Shown piece after piece: positions 16,903-25,759 of a stretch of DNA of 64,000 bases (position 1 is its first letter; the number at the start of each line of letters is the position of its first letter). The DNA is taken from contig CACOLO010000001.1 in the NCBI GenBank assembly GCA_902628085.1, positions 1 to 64,000 of the forward strand, given 5' to 3'. Source of the DNA: SAR86A sp902628085 (GTDB lineage Bacteria > Pseudomonadota > Gammaproteobacteria > Magnimaribacterales > D2472). The notes under the pieces were generated by a model. The model was not told the origin of the DNA, did not search any database, and saw nothing but the letters and a program-made list of their open reading frames with translations. Both the position numbers and the translations under genes were made by a program.

Positions 16903-19749
16903 ATGTCATTCAAAAACTTAATTTTACGGACTTCTTTCGTATTTTTAGCTTCATTTTTTGTTCTTAATACTGTTGCACAAGAAATAGAAGAAGTTGTTGT
17001 TACAGCAACCAAGAAAGAAGAATCACTTCAAGACGTTGCATTAGCTGTCGAGGCATTAAGCGCTGATGATATTGCTGCACAACAGATATTTGATCTATCA
17101 GATATTGTTGAATCTGTTCCAGGAATGGGTTCTTCAAAATCAGTTGGTTCAGGATCTGCTTATACAATCAGAGGTATTGGATCTTTTGGTGTTGGTGCTG
17201 CTAACACTGCCTCAGTTGTAACAGCTTCAAATGGCCATAGTGTGAACGATAGTGTTTTTGCTGACATTGGTTTTTATGATTTAGAGCGTATCGAGGTTCT
17301 TAAGGGGCCTCAGGGCACACTTAACGGAAGAAATGCTACCACTGGTGTCATTAACTTTATTACTGCTAGGCCAACTGGTGAAACAGAAGGTTCTATCGAT
17401 GTTCTTGTTGGTAACTACGATGCTAAAAGAACAACAATGGTTTTAAATTCCCCGTTAACAGATAATCTTTTTGGAAGAATAGCATTTGTTGTTAACCAAA
17501 GAGATGGTTACATGGATAACCTTTATCTTGATTCTAAGTATGATGACAGAAATGAGTCATCAGTTAGATTATCACTTGACTGGCTGATAAATGATACAGC
17601 CACATTAAGTTTAACGACTCAACATAATTCAGCAGATGATAGCAGACCTCAAGAGCATTTATCATTTTGTCAGTCTGATCCATTTTATGGTTGTAGCCCA
17701 TTTGAAAGAGGACCAGGAAATACTGCAGCAGATTATAGAGGTCACTATGCTGGTGCTATTGGATTTTTAGCACATCTATACCCAGGTGTCATTACAAACT
17801 CATATGCAGGTGCATTAGTAAGTGATGACCCATTTAGAAAAGCATATCTAAATAAAGATCCTTCACATGATCAAAATACATCATTTAGTACTTTAGAGTT
17901 TAGGCAAGAATTTGAAAATTATACTTTCGTGGCAAAATATTCATACGATACAAGAGAATTTCATCAAATGAACGATAACGATGGCTCAGTTGCTGTTCGT
18001 CCATTTCCAGGATTAGCTAAATTACTTAATCCTGCTATTCCAAATGTTGAGGGTATTATTGACTATCTTAAGTTTAGTGAGTTTACAGATAGCGCAAGGG
18101 CATATGATTTTTCAGATGTTTATTCTAATGATCAACAGTTTGAGTTGAATATAATTTCAGATTTTGATGGAGCATTTAACTATACACTTGGTGTTTACAC
18201 CTATGATGGTAGAAATGATAACAACTATACAGTGCATACCGCAGGCGGTGGTTTCCTAGCTAATTTTGGAAATCATCCTTACAACGCAGTATTCCAATCT
18301 TTAGGGCTTCCTGATATGTCAAGATATGGTGGTCTTGCATTTAACCAAGCTCTTGCAAGAGCTGCTGTGGGTGGATTTGCCCCTTCGGGCGTGTGTCCAA
18401 TAGTTGGGTCCTGGATGCTACCTATCGCTGCAGCAGGTGGAGCAATTATGGATGTTTGTGCTTTATCGGGTATCGGTGGCACAGGAATGCCAGCATTTAA
18501 TACACCAGTTGAAATATCTGGTGTTCTTCAAGATTCAAACGTAAGAACAAAGACTAATTCAGCCTTTGGTGAGTTTTATTTTGATTTAGATGAAATTACT
18601 AAGTTAACATTAGGCTTTAGATATGACGATCAGGTTGTAACTAATAGTGCTATTGCATGTTTGACAGAAGCAAATTGTGGAACTCCTCTGAGTTCATGGC
18701 TTACAGGTACAGGCCCATCAACAGGTTTATATGATAGAGGCGACACTGACAATGTAAAAGCAAGATACGGAACACAACAAGATGAGTTCTTATCTTATAA
18801 AGTAGCTCTTCAAAGAGATATTACTGATGACATTATGATGTACGTCAGTTTTGCTACTGCATCTAAGCCAGGAGGATTTAACCCAGGCCTAGCAAGTGGC
18901 TCAGTTCCATTTACATTTGATGAAGAAGAGTCAGAGACCTTAGATATTGGTTTTAGATCATCTTTAGCTGGTGGAGCGGTTAGATTGAATATGAACCTTT
19001 ACGTTGATAACAGAAATGGCATGCAGGTTGGAGCTATCAAAGATACATCAGCTATTAATTGGAATGTTGATGCAGAAATTAGAGGTTTTGAAGGTAATTT
19101 AGTTGCATTCCTAAACGAAACTTTAAGAATTGATTTCAATTGGTTGGTATCAGATTCAGAAGTTGCTAGCGGTTCTGCGGCAATTATTGATCCGTTGAAT
19201 CCAGCTGCAGCTACAGGAACTCTTCAATATTTAGGCGCTCTAGATGCTGCAACTAACAATGCTGGTTTACTGACTGGTGCTGTTGCAAATAATGGACAAG
19301 TTGTATACAAATCTGCAGGATATGTATGTCTTACTCCTGCTGCACCACTTCAAGGAATCCCTTGTTTAAATGATGGTGTTGCACAAGATGTGTCTGGAAA
19401 CAGAGTGCCAGCGCAACAAGATCTTTCTTATAACATTGCTATTACCAAAACATTCTTGACTGGTAGTGGTTCCGTTGACATCAGATTATCTAGAAAGTAC
19501 CGAGGCGAGTCCTATATGGATATCTGGAATAACGATAGAGCTGAATTACCTGAATCTCATAATGGTGATCTGCTTGTTAGTTATAGACCTAATGATGGAG
19601 ATTGGTATGTGAATGGATTCGTTAAAAATTTAGACGATTCAAGAGACCTTATATATCTAAGAGCAGGTAGTAACTTCCAAGGTGGTAACCTATATGGAAG
19701 TATTACAGAGCCAAGAACATTTGGTCTAATGTTTGGTACTAAATTTTAA
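16903..19749 (+). CDS. TonB-dependent outer-membrane receptor (paralogue B)
   Basis: A 948-residue TonB-dependent transporter strongly similar to the preceding receptor along its whole length. It shares EIEEVVVTATKKEES, the plug signatures ERIEVLKGPQGTLNGRNA and TGVINFITARPTG, the same loop landmarks (FYGCSPFERGPG, AYLNKDPSHDQN, MNDNDG) and the end LMFGTKF. The start at 16903 has AAAGGGGG 7-12 nt upstream and is followed by a signal peptide ending TVAQ; an in-frame ATG at 16861 would add 14 unlikely residues. The pair arose by duplication and probably imports related large substrates. It is preceded and followed by terminators. Confidence 0.93.
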   Translation: MSFKNLILRTSFVFLASFFVLNTVAQEIEEVVVTATKKEESLQDVALAVEALSADDIAAQQIFDLSDIVESVPGMGSSKSVGSGSAYTIRGIGSFGVGAANTASVVTASNGHSVNDSVFADIGFYDLERIEVLKGPQGTLNGRNATTGVINFITARPTGETEGSIDVLVGNYDAKRTTMVLNSPLTDNLFGRIAFVVNQRDGYMDNLYLDSKYDDRNESSVRLSLDWLINDTATLSLTTQHNSADDSRPQEHLSFCQSDPFYGCSPFERGPGNTAADYRGHYAGAIGFLAHLYPGVITNSYAGALVSDDPFRKAYLNKDPSHDQNTSFSTLEFRQEFENYTFVAKYSYDTREFHQMNDNDGSVAVRPFPGLAKLLNPAIPNVEGIIDYLKFSEFTDSARAYDFSDVYSNDQQFELNIISDFDGAFNYTLGVYTYDGRNDNNYTVHTAGGGFLANFGNHPYNAVFQSLGLPDMSRYGGLAFNQALARAAVGGFAPSGVCPIVGSWMLPIAAAGGAIMDVCALSGIGGTGMPAFNTPVEISGVLQDSNVRTKTNSAFGEFYFDLDEITKLTLGFRYDDQVVTNSAIACLTEANCGTPLSSWLTGTGPSTGLYDRGDTDNVKARYGTQQDEFLSYKVALQRDITDDIMMYVSFATASKPGGFNPGLASGSVPFTFDEEESETLDIGFRSSLAGGAVRLNMNLYVDNRNGMQVGAIKDTSAINWNVDAEIRGFEGNLVAFLNETLRIDFNWLVSDSEVASGSAAIIDPLNPAAATGTLQYLGALDAATNNAGLLTGAVANNGQVVYKSAGYVCLTPAAPLQGIPCLNDGVAQDVSGNRVPAQQDLSYNIAITKTFLTGSGSVDIRLSRKYRGESYMDIWNNDRAELPESHNGDLLVSYRPNDGDWYVNGFVKNLDDSRDLIYLRAGSNFQGGNLYGSITEPRTFGLMFGTKF

Positions 19750-19767
19750 TAGACTTACGTTATAATT

Positions 19768-19793
19768 AAAGCCCAGTTTATCTGGGCTTTTTT
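19768..19793 (+). terminator. Intrinsic terminator after TonB receptor B
   Basis: The stem AAAGCCCAG/CTGGGC(TTT) with loop TTTAT is followed by TTTTTTATTTTTT. The T tract ends at the start codon of the thioesterase gene (19801), so the hairpin is both the end of one transcript and the only leader of the next. Confidence 0.9.
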
Positions 19794-19800
19794 ATTTTTT

Positions 19801-20280
19801 ATGGAAACACTACCCTACAAATCAGAACCAATTATTGTTACAGAGGAAATGTGTGACCTTAATGGTCATATGAATGTGAACTATTATTACAAGCTTTTTG
19901 ATAGCACCTATACTTCTTTTTATATTAACGAGTTGGAATTTGATGATGCATATTTTGCCAGTGGCTTCTCAACATTTACACTTGAGGATAATATTAGATA
20001 TCTCAGAGAATTCAGATTAGACGATAAAGTTTTTCCATCTTTTATGCTTTATAAAGCAAACAAAAAATTACTCCATTTTTTAGGTATTTTAGAAAACGAA
20101 AAAAACGAAACAGCAGCAATCTTTGAAACCATATTAGGACATATAGATTTAAGTAAAAGGAAAATTGTAAATTTTCCAGAGGATAAGCTTAAGAATTTAA
20201 TCAATGTTAGCGAATCTCAGAGAAAAGAGTCAAATCTGTCATTTGAAGTAAAACTATTTATCAAAGACATAGATGCATAA
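19801..20280 (+). CDS. Hotdog-fold acyl-CoA thioesterase-like protein
   Basis: A 159-residue hotdog protein of the 4HBT type. The signature DLNGHMNVNYYYKLFD near residue 20 carries the usual Asp/Asn and His-Met-Asn residues of 4-hydroxybenzoyl-CoA thioesterase-like enzymes and of thioesterases linked to carnitine metabolism. The following strands (ASGFSTFTLEDNIRYLREF) fit the fold. No Shine-Dalgarno is present because the start codon directly follows the terminator T tract. The last 8 nt overlap the EEP-family gene. Substrate unknown. Confidence 0.78.
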   Translation: METLPYKSEPIIVTEEMCDLNGHMNVNYYYKLFDSTYTSFYINELEFDDAYFASGFSTFTLEDNIRYLREFRLDDKVFPSFMLYKANKKLLHFLGILENEKNETAAIFETILGHIDLSKRKIVNFPEDKLKNLINVSESQRKESNLSFEVKLFIKDIDA

Positions 20281-21274
20281 ATATTTAGCTATTTATTTTT
20301 TGGCTCTATTTTTTTCTTTTCCAGCTCAAAGTAATTCTTCATTCTCGGTAATGACATTGAATGTAAATAATCTTTTTGATGAATTAGATGATCCGAAAAA
20401 AGATGATAAAGCATATCTTCCTATTGAACTAAAACAAACTAATAAACATATCAATTCATGCAACAGAATAAGAGTTAATTCTTGGAAGAATGAGTGTCTA
20501 TATCTTGACTGGGACTCTGAAACTAAAGACGCAAAATTAAAGAATCTTGCAAGAGATATTTTGCTATATGATGAAACAGGTCCAGACATACTAGCCTTAC
20601 AAGAGGTTGAGAATATCAACATTTTGGAGCAGTTATATAGATTACTTGAGCCTTATGGATACATTGACCTTGAGCTGCTTGAGAGCAAAGATTATAGAGG
20701 AATAGATACTGCTATCATCTCGAAATTTGAAATAATCGATTCAACACTTCATTACATTAAATTTTCTGGTGATTTTGAAGATAAAGATACGCGACCTATT
20801 CTTGACACAACAATTCTTATCAATAACAAAAAGATTAAAGTTTATAACGTTCATTTCCCCGCTGGATATCATGATGTTTCAATGAGGATAGATTCATTAA
20901 ATAAATTAAAAAAGCTTCTACAAATGCATAAAATGCCAACGGTTGCTTTGGGTGACTTTAATGTCAATACAGAAGAAGACTCTGAGTTATTCATATACAA
21001 AGATCAAGAAGATTTGTGGGATGTTGCTCACTCAATAGGTTGTGCGGATTGTAAAGGGACATATTATTATAGCTATGGGAAATCATGGAGCTTTCTAGAT
21101 ACAATTTTTGTATCAAAGCAACGAAATATATCCTACGATACTGATTCTATAAAATTGCACATAACAGAGCATAATGCTTATAAAGATTCTGGGAAGCCAA
21201 TTAGATTTAATGCTAAGTTAAAGACTGGTGTCTCGGATCATTTACCAATGGTTGCAAGAATAAAGATTAATTAG
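20273..21274 (+). CDS. Secreted endonuclease/exonuclease/phosphatase-family hydrolase
   Basis: A 333-residue EEP-fold protein with an N-terminal signal peptide (YLAIYFLALFFSFPAQS). Family motifs in order: VMTLNVNNLF, DILALQEVEN (metal-binding Glu near residue 107), VYNVHFPAG, VALGDFNVN and the terminal SDHLPMVARI with the catalytic Asp-His pair. Such proteins are periplasmic or extracellular Mg-dependent nucleases or phosphodiesterases; phosphate or nucleic-acid scavenging is plausible. It overlaps the thioesterase gene by 8 nt. Confidence 0.87.
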   Translation: MHKYLAIYFLALFFSFPAQSNSSFSVMTLNVNNLFDELDDPKKDDKAYLPIELKQTNKHINSCNRIRVNSWKNECLYLDWDSETKDAKLKNLARDILLYDETGPDILALQEVENINILEQLYRLLEPYGYIDLELLESKDYRGIDTAIISKFEIIDSTLHYIKFSGDFEDKDTRPILDTTILINNKKIKVYNVHFPAGYHDVSMRIDSLNKLKKLLQMHKMPTVALGDFNVNTEEDSELFIYKDQEDLWDVAHSIGCADCKGTYYYSYGKSWSFLDTIFVSKQRNISYDTDSIKLHITEHNAYKDSGKPIRFNAKLKTGVSDHLPMVARIKIN

Positions 21275-21281
21275 TAGAGAA

Positions 21282-21680
21282 TTACTGGCGCCATCCGCCT
21301 CTGTCAAATACTCGCAAATAGGTTAATTGATCATGATCAGAATCATTTACAACTTTACAATAGTCACCAGATTCAACCAAAATTACATCACCAGCTGATA
21401 GCTCATAGGAATCCTTATGCTCAATACCGTATGAAGGATTAGCGCCATGACCTTCATCAGAATTCATATATTCAACAATTTCCATGGTACCTCTACCGTT
21501 AGTAATAATGTATACAACATCAGAGTCAATTAACTTGTGACCTTTAGTCGATGCTCCAGGCTGAATTACAGTTTTACTTGCAATTATTCTTTGAAGCAAA
21601 TCATTAGACCAAACTGTATAGTCGTCTGTTACTTTTTGCGGTGAGCCGCCAATTCTAAAATTTGTGTATTTTTTTGCCAT
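21282..21680 (-). CDS. Cupin-domain protein
   Basis: A 132-residue single cupin. The first cupin motif is degenerate around KTVIQPGASTKGHKL and VYIITNGRGTMEIV; the second is YELSAGDVILVESGDYCKVVNDSDHD. A possible metal-ligand set is incomplete compared with dioxygenase-type cupins. It could be a small-molecule binding or isomerase-type protein. Monocistronic, divergent from metY with a 133-bp spacer and convergent with the EEP gene (7 nt gap). Confidence 0.75.
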   Translation of the reverse strand: MAKKYTNFRIGGSPQKVTDDYTVWSNDLLQRIIASKTVIQPGASTKGHKLIDSDVVYIITNGRGTMEIVEYMNSDEGHGANPSYGIEHKDSYELSAGDVILVESGDYCKVVNDSDHDQLTYLRVFDRGGWRQ

Positions 21681-21813
21681 ATTAATTTTTCCTTGGGTAA
21701 TTATAATTATTTCGACCTAATATGCCAGTATATGAGTGAATAAGGGTGTTGTTATTAGTCAATATTTAATATACTAAACCTAAAATCAAACACCATAAGA
21801 GGAGTGCATTTCA

Positions 21814-23106
21814 ATGAGTAAAACTTATACAAATCCTGAAACAATTGGTCTTCATGCAGGGTGGAGAAAAGATGAAAATACTAATTCGGTGGCTGTACCT
21901 ATTCATCAAACGACTAGCTTTCAATTTGATGACACTGAACATGCTGCGAATCTTTTTGCATTATCAGAACTTGGAAACATTTATTCAAGAATAATGAATC
22001 CAACATGCGCAGTTCTAGAAGACAGAGTAGCTGCACTTGAAGGTGGAGTTGGCGCTTTAGCTGTTGCATCTGGCCAAGCAGCATCAGCAGTCGCAATTCA
22101 AAACCTTGCTGCTAATGGAGATAATATTGTTGCTTCTGCGCATTTGTATGGAGGCACCTACAATTTATTTAAAAATGTACTGTCAGATATGGGTATTGAA
22201 GTTAGATTTGTTGATCCAGCAGATCCTAATAATTTTGCTGAAGCAACTGATGAGAATACTAGAGCATATTATGGTGAGGTTCTACCAAATCCAAGTTTTG
22301 AAGTTTTTCCTATTTCAGAGGTCGCTGAAATAGGTAGACCGCTTGGGATACCTTTAATTGTTGACAATACTGCAGCGCCTGTAATTTGTAAGCCATTCGA
22401 TCATGGGGCTGCTATTTCAATGCATTCTACGACAAAATACATAGGCGGTCATGGAACTTCAATTGGTGGAATTATTGTTGATAGTGGTAATTTCGACTGG
22501 GAGGCCGTGCCTGAAAGACAGCCTGCATTGAATACTCCTGATCCATCTTATGGTGGAGCCGTTTGGACTGAAGCTGTTAAACCTCTTGGTCCAATAGCTT
22601 ATATTCTTAAAGCAAGAACAACAATATTAAGAGATATGGGAGCAGCTATGAGTCCGTTCAATGCATTTATGTTTATTCAGGGACTAGAAACCCTAGCATT
22701 AAGAATGAGAGAACATAGTAGTAATGCCGAAAAAGTTGCTGAATATCTTTCCAATCATGATTCTGTTGAAAGGGTAAGTTATCCTTCTTTAATGGATGGA
22801 TATGCTAAAGAAAGAGCTGAAAAATATCTCACAAGAGGTAACGGTGGACTTATGGGCTTTGAAGTCAAAGGTGGTAGAGATGCTGGAGAAAAATTTATTA
22901 ATTCTCTTGAGATGGTTTACCATGTTGCAAACATTGGAGACTCAAGAAGCTTAGCAATCCATCCAGGAAGCACAACCCACAGCCAGCTCAATGAAGAAGA
23001 GCTGTTGGCCGCAGGAATTACGCCAGGCTATGTTCGACTTTCGATTGGTCTCGAGCATGTCGACGATATAATTGCTGACTTTGAACAAGCATTGTCAAAA
23101 ATATAA
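21814..23106 (+). CDS. metY: O-acetylhomoserine sulfhydrylase
   Basis: A 430-residue PLP enzyme of the Cys/Met-metabolism family, making homocysteine from O-acetylhomoserine and sulfide. It starts with YTNPETIGLHAGW, contains LFALSELGNIYSRIMNPT, the PLP-stacking region ASGQAASAVAI and the Schiff-base lysine in SMHSTTKYIGGHG. It ends with HPGSTTHSQL and YVRLSIGLEHVDDI. The length matches MetY (about 430) rather than MetB/MetC (about 390). Strong ribosome site AAGAGGAG. A possible promoter has TATACT at 21770-21775. The ccm block starts 6 nt downstream. Confidence 0.95.
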   Translation: MSKTYTNPETIGLHAGWRKDENTNSVAVPIHQTTSFQFDDTEHAANLFALSELGNIYSRIMNPTCAVLEDRVAALEGGVGALAVASGQAASAVAIQNLAANGDNIVASAHLYGGTYNLFKNVLSDMGIEVRFVDPADPNNFAEATDENTRAYYGEVLPNPSFEVFPISEVAEIGRPLGIPLIVDNTAAPVICKPFDHGAAISMHSTTKYIGGHGTSIGGIIVDSGNFDWEAVPERQPALNTPDPSYGGAVWTEAVKPLGPIAYILKARTTILRDMGAAMSPFNAFMFIQGLETLALRMREHSSNAEKVAEYLSNHDSVERVSYPSLMDGYAKERAEKYLTRGNGGLMGFEVKGGRDAGEKFINSLEMVYHVANIGDSRSLAIHPGSTTHSQLNEEELLAAGITPGYVRLSIGLEHVDDIIADFEQALSKI

Positions 23107-23112
23107 AATAAT

Positions 23113-23625
23113 TTGAATCGAGATTTAGTAACTTATATTATTCTTGGTTCAAGAGATAGGCTAAAAAATATCAAAATTCCTCAGTCAAGCTCGACTGAGG
23201 AATATATCCCTGCTAACTTGGAAAAAGATGGAAATTCTGAAAAAAAACTTGATGATTTAGTTGGCTTAGCTAAAGGTAACATAATTGTCTTTTTACCTCC
23301 GTCTTCACAGCCAACTAAAAAATCTAAAGAGATATTAAAGAAAATTTCAATGATTGATATTTCTTCATGGGGTTGGTTTAAGTTTAGTAGTAAGAAAAAG
23401 AATTTTTTAAGTAATATCAAAAAAATTTCAACTCAAGTAAGAAGTATTCCAGATATAGAACAAGGAATTTTTTTTAATAAAAGAATTTATTTTTCAGTTG
23501 GTGGTATTGGTAAATTTGGGACATCACCTTTTAAAGAGCTTTCAAAAAGATTTTATTCAAGAATTGATCCACAAAACCCATTGCCAGCACTTATAATAAG
23601 ATCAAAAAATTTTAATATTTTCTGA
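23113..23625 (+). CDS. Degenerate glycosyltransferase-2-like protein heading the ccm operon
   Basis: A 170-residue protein with a TTG start. It aligns by eye with the C-terminal two thirds of the small GT2 family associated with rSAM/selenodomain proteins. NIIVFLPPSSQP stands where those have a VLLFLHADT metal motif. IPDIEQGIFFNKRIYFSVGGIG stands in part for the QGIFVRR...F..LGGFPE segment, here IEQGIFFNKRIYFSVGG. PFKELSKRF replaces EDVELSRRL. The DXD-type and ED acidic residues are lost and the N-terminal nucleotide-binding strands are shortened, so catalysis is doubtful. It overlaps ccmA by 1 nt. A hairpin with an 11-bp stem lies inside its coding sequence. Confidence 0.6.
   Translation: MNRDLVTYIILGSRDRLKNIKIPQSSSTEEYIPANLEKDGNSEKKLDDLVGLAKGNIIVFLPPSSQPTKKSKEILKKISMIDISSWGWFKFSSKKKNFLSNIKKISTQVRSIPDIEQGIFFNKRIYFSVGGIGKFGTSPFKELSKRFYSRIDPQNPLPALIIRSKNFNIF
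23176..23203 (+). repeat. 11-bp perfect inverted repeat inside the GT2-like gene
   Basis: ATTCCTCAGTC and its exact complement GACTGAGGAAT are separated by AAGCTC. The hairpin sits 70 nt behind the metY stop and within codons 22-31 of the next gene. No U tract follows, so it is not an ordinary intrinsic terminator. Confidence 0.6.
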
Positions 23626-24200
23626 TGGATAACAGTATATCTGTAATTGCTGAAAACATTTCTTATAAAGTAAATGACAATAAGCTATTTCATAATTTAA
23701 GTTTCTCATTAAACATGGGTGAGTCTCTGCATATCAAAGGACCAAATGGATCTGGTAAATCCACCTTATTAAGAATTATTTTAGGAATTACTAATCCGAC
23801 TAAGGGATTAATCACAATAAACTCAACCAAAGATAAGTGTTACTTGGGTCACAAGAACGCATTGAAAAACTACCTAAGTTTGGATGATAATATTTTATTA
23901 ATGGAGTTCGACAATCATCCATGCCTCAAAAAATACATTGAAAAATTAGACTTAAAAAGATATTTAGATGTTAATGTTGCAAATTTGTCTTATGGTCAAC
24001 AGAAAAAATTAGGATTACTTAGATTATTCCTAAATAGTTCTGATTTAATTATTTTAGACGAACCATTTGTTGGACTTGATAAAGAAACACAAATGATATT
24101 AACTGATTTTTTGAAAGATCAACTTAAAGAAAATAAAACTTTAATATATACCTCTCACATTGAGTGTGATATTGACTCAAAGACACTGTTACTTAAATGA
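23625..24200 (+). CDS. ccmA: Heme exporter ATP-binding protein CcmA
   Basis: A 191-residue ABC ATPase of the cytochrome c maturation machinery. With CcmB it drives release of holo-CcmE from CcmC. Walker A is GPNGSGKST near residue 39, the ABC signature is degenerate as NLSYGQQKKLGLL, and Walker B is LIILDEPFVGLD. Somewhat short (about 205 usual). It overlaps its neighbours by 1 nt upstream and 4 nt downstream (ATGA), so it is translationally coupled to ccmB. Confidence 0.93.
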   Translation: MDNSISVIAENISYKVNDNKLFHNLSFSLNMGESLHIKGPNGSGKSTLLRIILGITNPTKGLITINSTKDKCYLGHKNALKNYLSLDDNILLMEFDNHPCLKKYIEKLDLKRYLDVNVANLSYGQQKKLGLLRLFLNSSDLIILDEPFVGLDKETQMILTDFLKDQLKENKTLIYTSHIECDIDSKTLLLK

Positions 24201-24844
24201 ATGAATTAAAATTAGAGTATCTAAAGTTAAAGAAAAAGACCAGGAGTTGGTTAGGACCAATTTTAGTTTTTTGGTTAATTATGCTTGCTTTTCCTTTAAC
24301 CGTTGAATTTATACAAGACAAATTAGAAATAGGATTTTTTTCTGTTTTGTGGATTGCAATTTTAATTTCCATGATGTTGGCAACAGAGGATATTTTTATT
24401 GAAGATTATAACGATGGTTCATTAGAACAAACAATTATAAAGAATACCTCTTTTCAATTTTTAATTTCAATAAGAATTATTGTTTATTGGCTTATGATCG
24501 GAGTGCCAATTTCAATGTTAAGTTTTATATTTTCACTTGGCACATCAGAAGATTTATCATTAAGTATTTCAGTTATCCCGCTCTCAATTATAAGTTCATA
24601 TATTTTTTTAAATTTGTTTGCACTTGGAAGTGCACTTAGTTTAAATAAAGGCTCGCTTTTAGGTGCATTGATTACAATGCCGCTAGCCCTCCCAGTACTA
24701 ATTGTTTTAGGTAAAAGTATTATTGCATTTCAGTTAGGAATCAATTACTTAGAATTTATACTCTTATTATTAGGCTGCTTATCTATTATAATAATAGCAG
24801 TGCCTATTATTGTATCTTATATAATAAAAGCTCATTTAGAATAA
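24197..24844 (+). CDS. ccmB: Heme exporter membrane protein CcmB
   Basis: A 215-residue inner-membrane protein with six predicted helices, the permease partner of CcmA. Recognisable family segments are DYNDGSLEQ near residue 75 and the closing glycine-rich helices. Length and position between ccmA and ccmC are canonical. Confidence 0.92.
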   Translation: MNELKLEYLKLKKKTRSWLGPILVFWLIMLAFPLTVEFIQDKLEIGFFSVLWIAILISMMLATEDIFIEDYNDGSLEQTIIKNTSFQFLISIRIIVYWLMIGVPISMLSFIFSLGTSEDLSLSISVIPLSIISSYIFLNLFALGSALSLNKGSLLGALITMPLALPVLIVLGKSIIAFQLGINYLEFILLLLGCLSIIIIAVPIIVSYIIKAHLE

Positions 24845-24867
24845 AAACTATTCGCACACATATTACA

Positions 24868-25599
24868 GTGATAAAAAAATTCATACATCAGTTTGCATCT
24901 CCAAAAACTTACCTCTATCAGGTTAATCGTTTTTATTCATATATTTTTTATAGTTCTCTTCTTATTTATGCCATCTCTTTGATATGGGGATTATTTTTTA
25001 CACCTGAGGATTTTGTTCAAGGAAACTCTTATAGAATCATATATCTTCATGTGCCCGCATCATTCTTATCACAATCCTTATACCTCGCAATGGCTGTTGC
25101 AAGTGTTACTTATCTTGTTTGGAGAGTTAAATTAGCTGCATATTTAATTATTGCAATAGCTCCAATTGGTGCCATGACTACCTTTATAGCGCTACTTTCA
25201 GGTTCTATTTGGGGTATTCCAACATGGGGAACTTGGTGGCAATGGGATGCAAGAATAACTTCTACGTTGATACTTTTTATAATGTATTTGGGTTTAATTT
25301 CTCTTCATAACTCTTTTAGTAATTTTGAGAAGGCTGATAAATTAACATCATGGCTAGTTATTATTGGCGCAGTAAATATTCCAATAATTAAGAAATCGGT
25401 AGATTGGTGGAGCACTTTACACCAATCAGCATCAATAACATTGACTGAAAAACCAACAATAGATGTTTTGATGTTGTATCCTTTAATTGGTTCAATGATA
25501 GGATTTTTAGGCTTAATTACTTGCTTAGTTCTTACTTCATCAAAATATCAAATATTAATAAGAGAAAAAACTAAGTCTTGGATACGGGATTATGTTTAA
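24868..25599 (+). CDS. ccmC: Heme exporter protein CcmC
   Basis: A 243-residue inner-membrane protein that presents heme to CcmE. The tryptophan-rich WWD heme-handling motif is GIPTWGTWWQWDARITS. Histidine candidates flank it in YLHVPASFLS and TLHQSASI. Six helices; GTG start. Its last 8 nt overlap the ATG of ccmD (25592). Confidence 0.95.
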   Translation: MIKKFIHQFASPKTYLYQVNRFYSYIFYSSLLIYAISLIWGLFFTPEDFVQGNSYRIIYLHVPASFLSQSLYLAMAVASVTYLVWRVKLAAYLIIAIAPIGAMTTFIALLSGSIWGIPTWGTWWQWDARITSTLILFIMYLGLISLHNSFSNFEKADKLTSWLVIIGAVNIPIIKKSVDWWSTLHQSASITLTEKPTIDVLMLYPLIGSMIGFLGLITCLVLTSSKYQILIREKTKSWIRDYV

Positions 25600-25759
25600 T
25601 TTTGCATTTAATTCTTTTGAAGAGGCCATATATATGAATGGTCATGGTATATATGTATGGATTGTATTATTCATAGTTGTATCCTGCATTACTATTTTTT
25701 TTATGACCTACAGAAAAAAAATTCAAAAAATTAAAAAAAAGTTAAATGAATCAAATTAG
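25592..25759 (+). CDS. ccmD: Heme exporter protein CcmD
   Basis: A 55-residue gene overlapping ccmC by 8 nt and ccmE by 14 nt. The protein has one transmembrane helix (about residues 22-40), preceded by the CcmD-type motif MNGHGIYVW and followed by a strongly basic tail (YRKKIQKIKKK). This is the usual size and topology of CcmD, which stabilises CcmC-CcmE in the CcmABCD complex. Confidence 0.9.
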   Translation: MFNFAFNSFEEAIYMNGHGIYVWIVLFIVVSCITIFFMTYRKKIQKIKKKLNESN

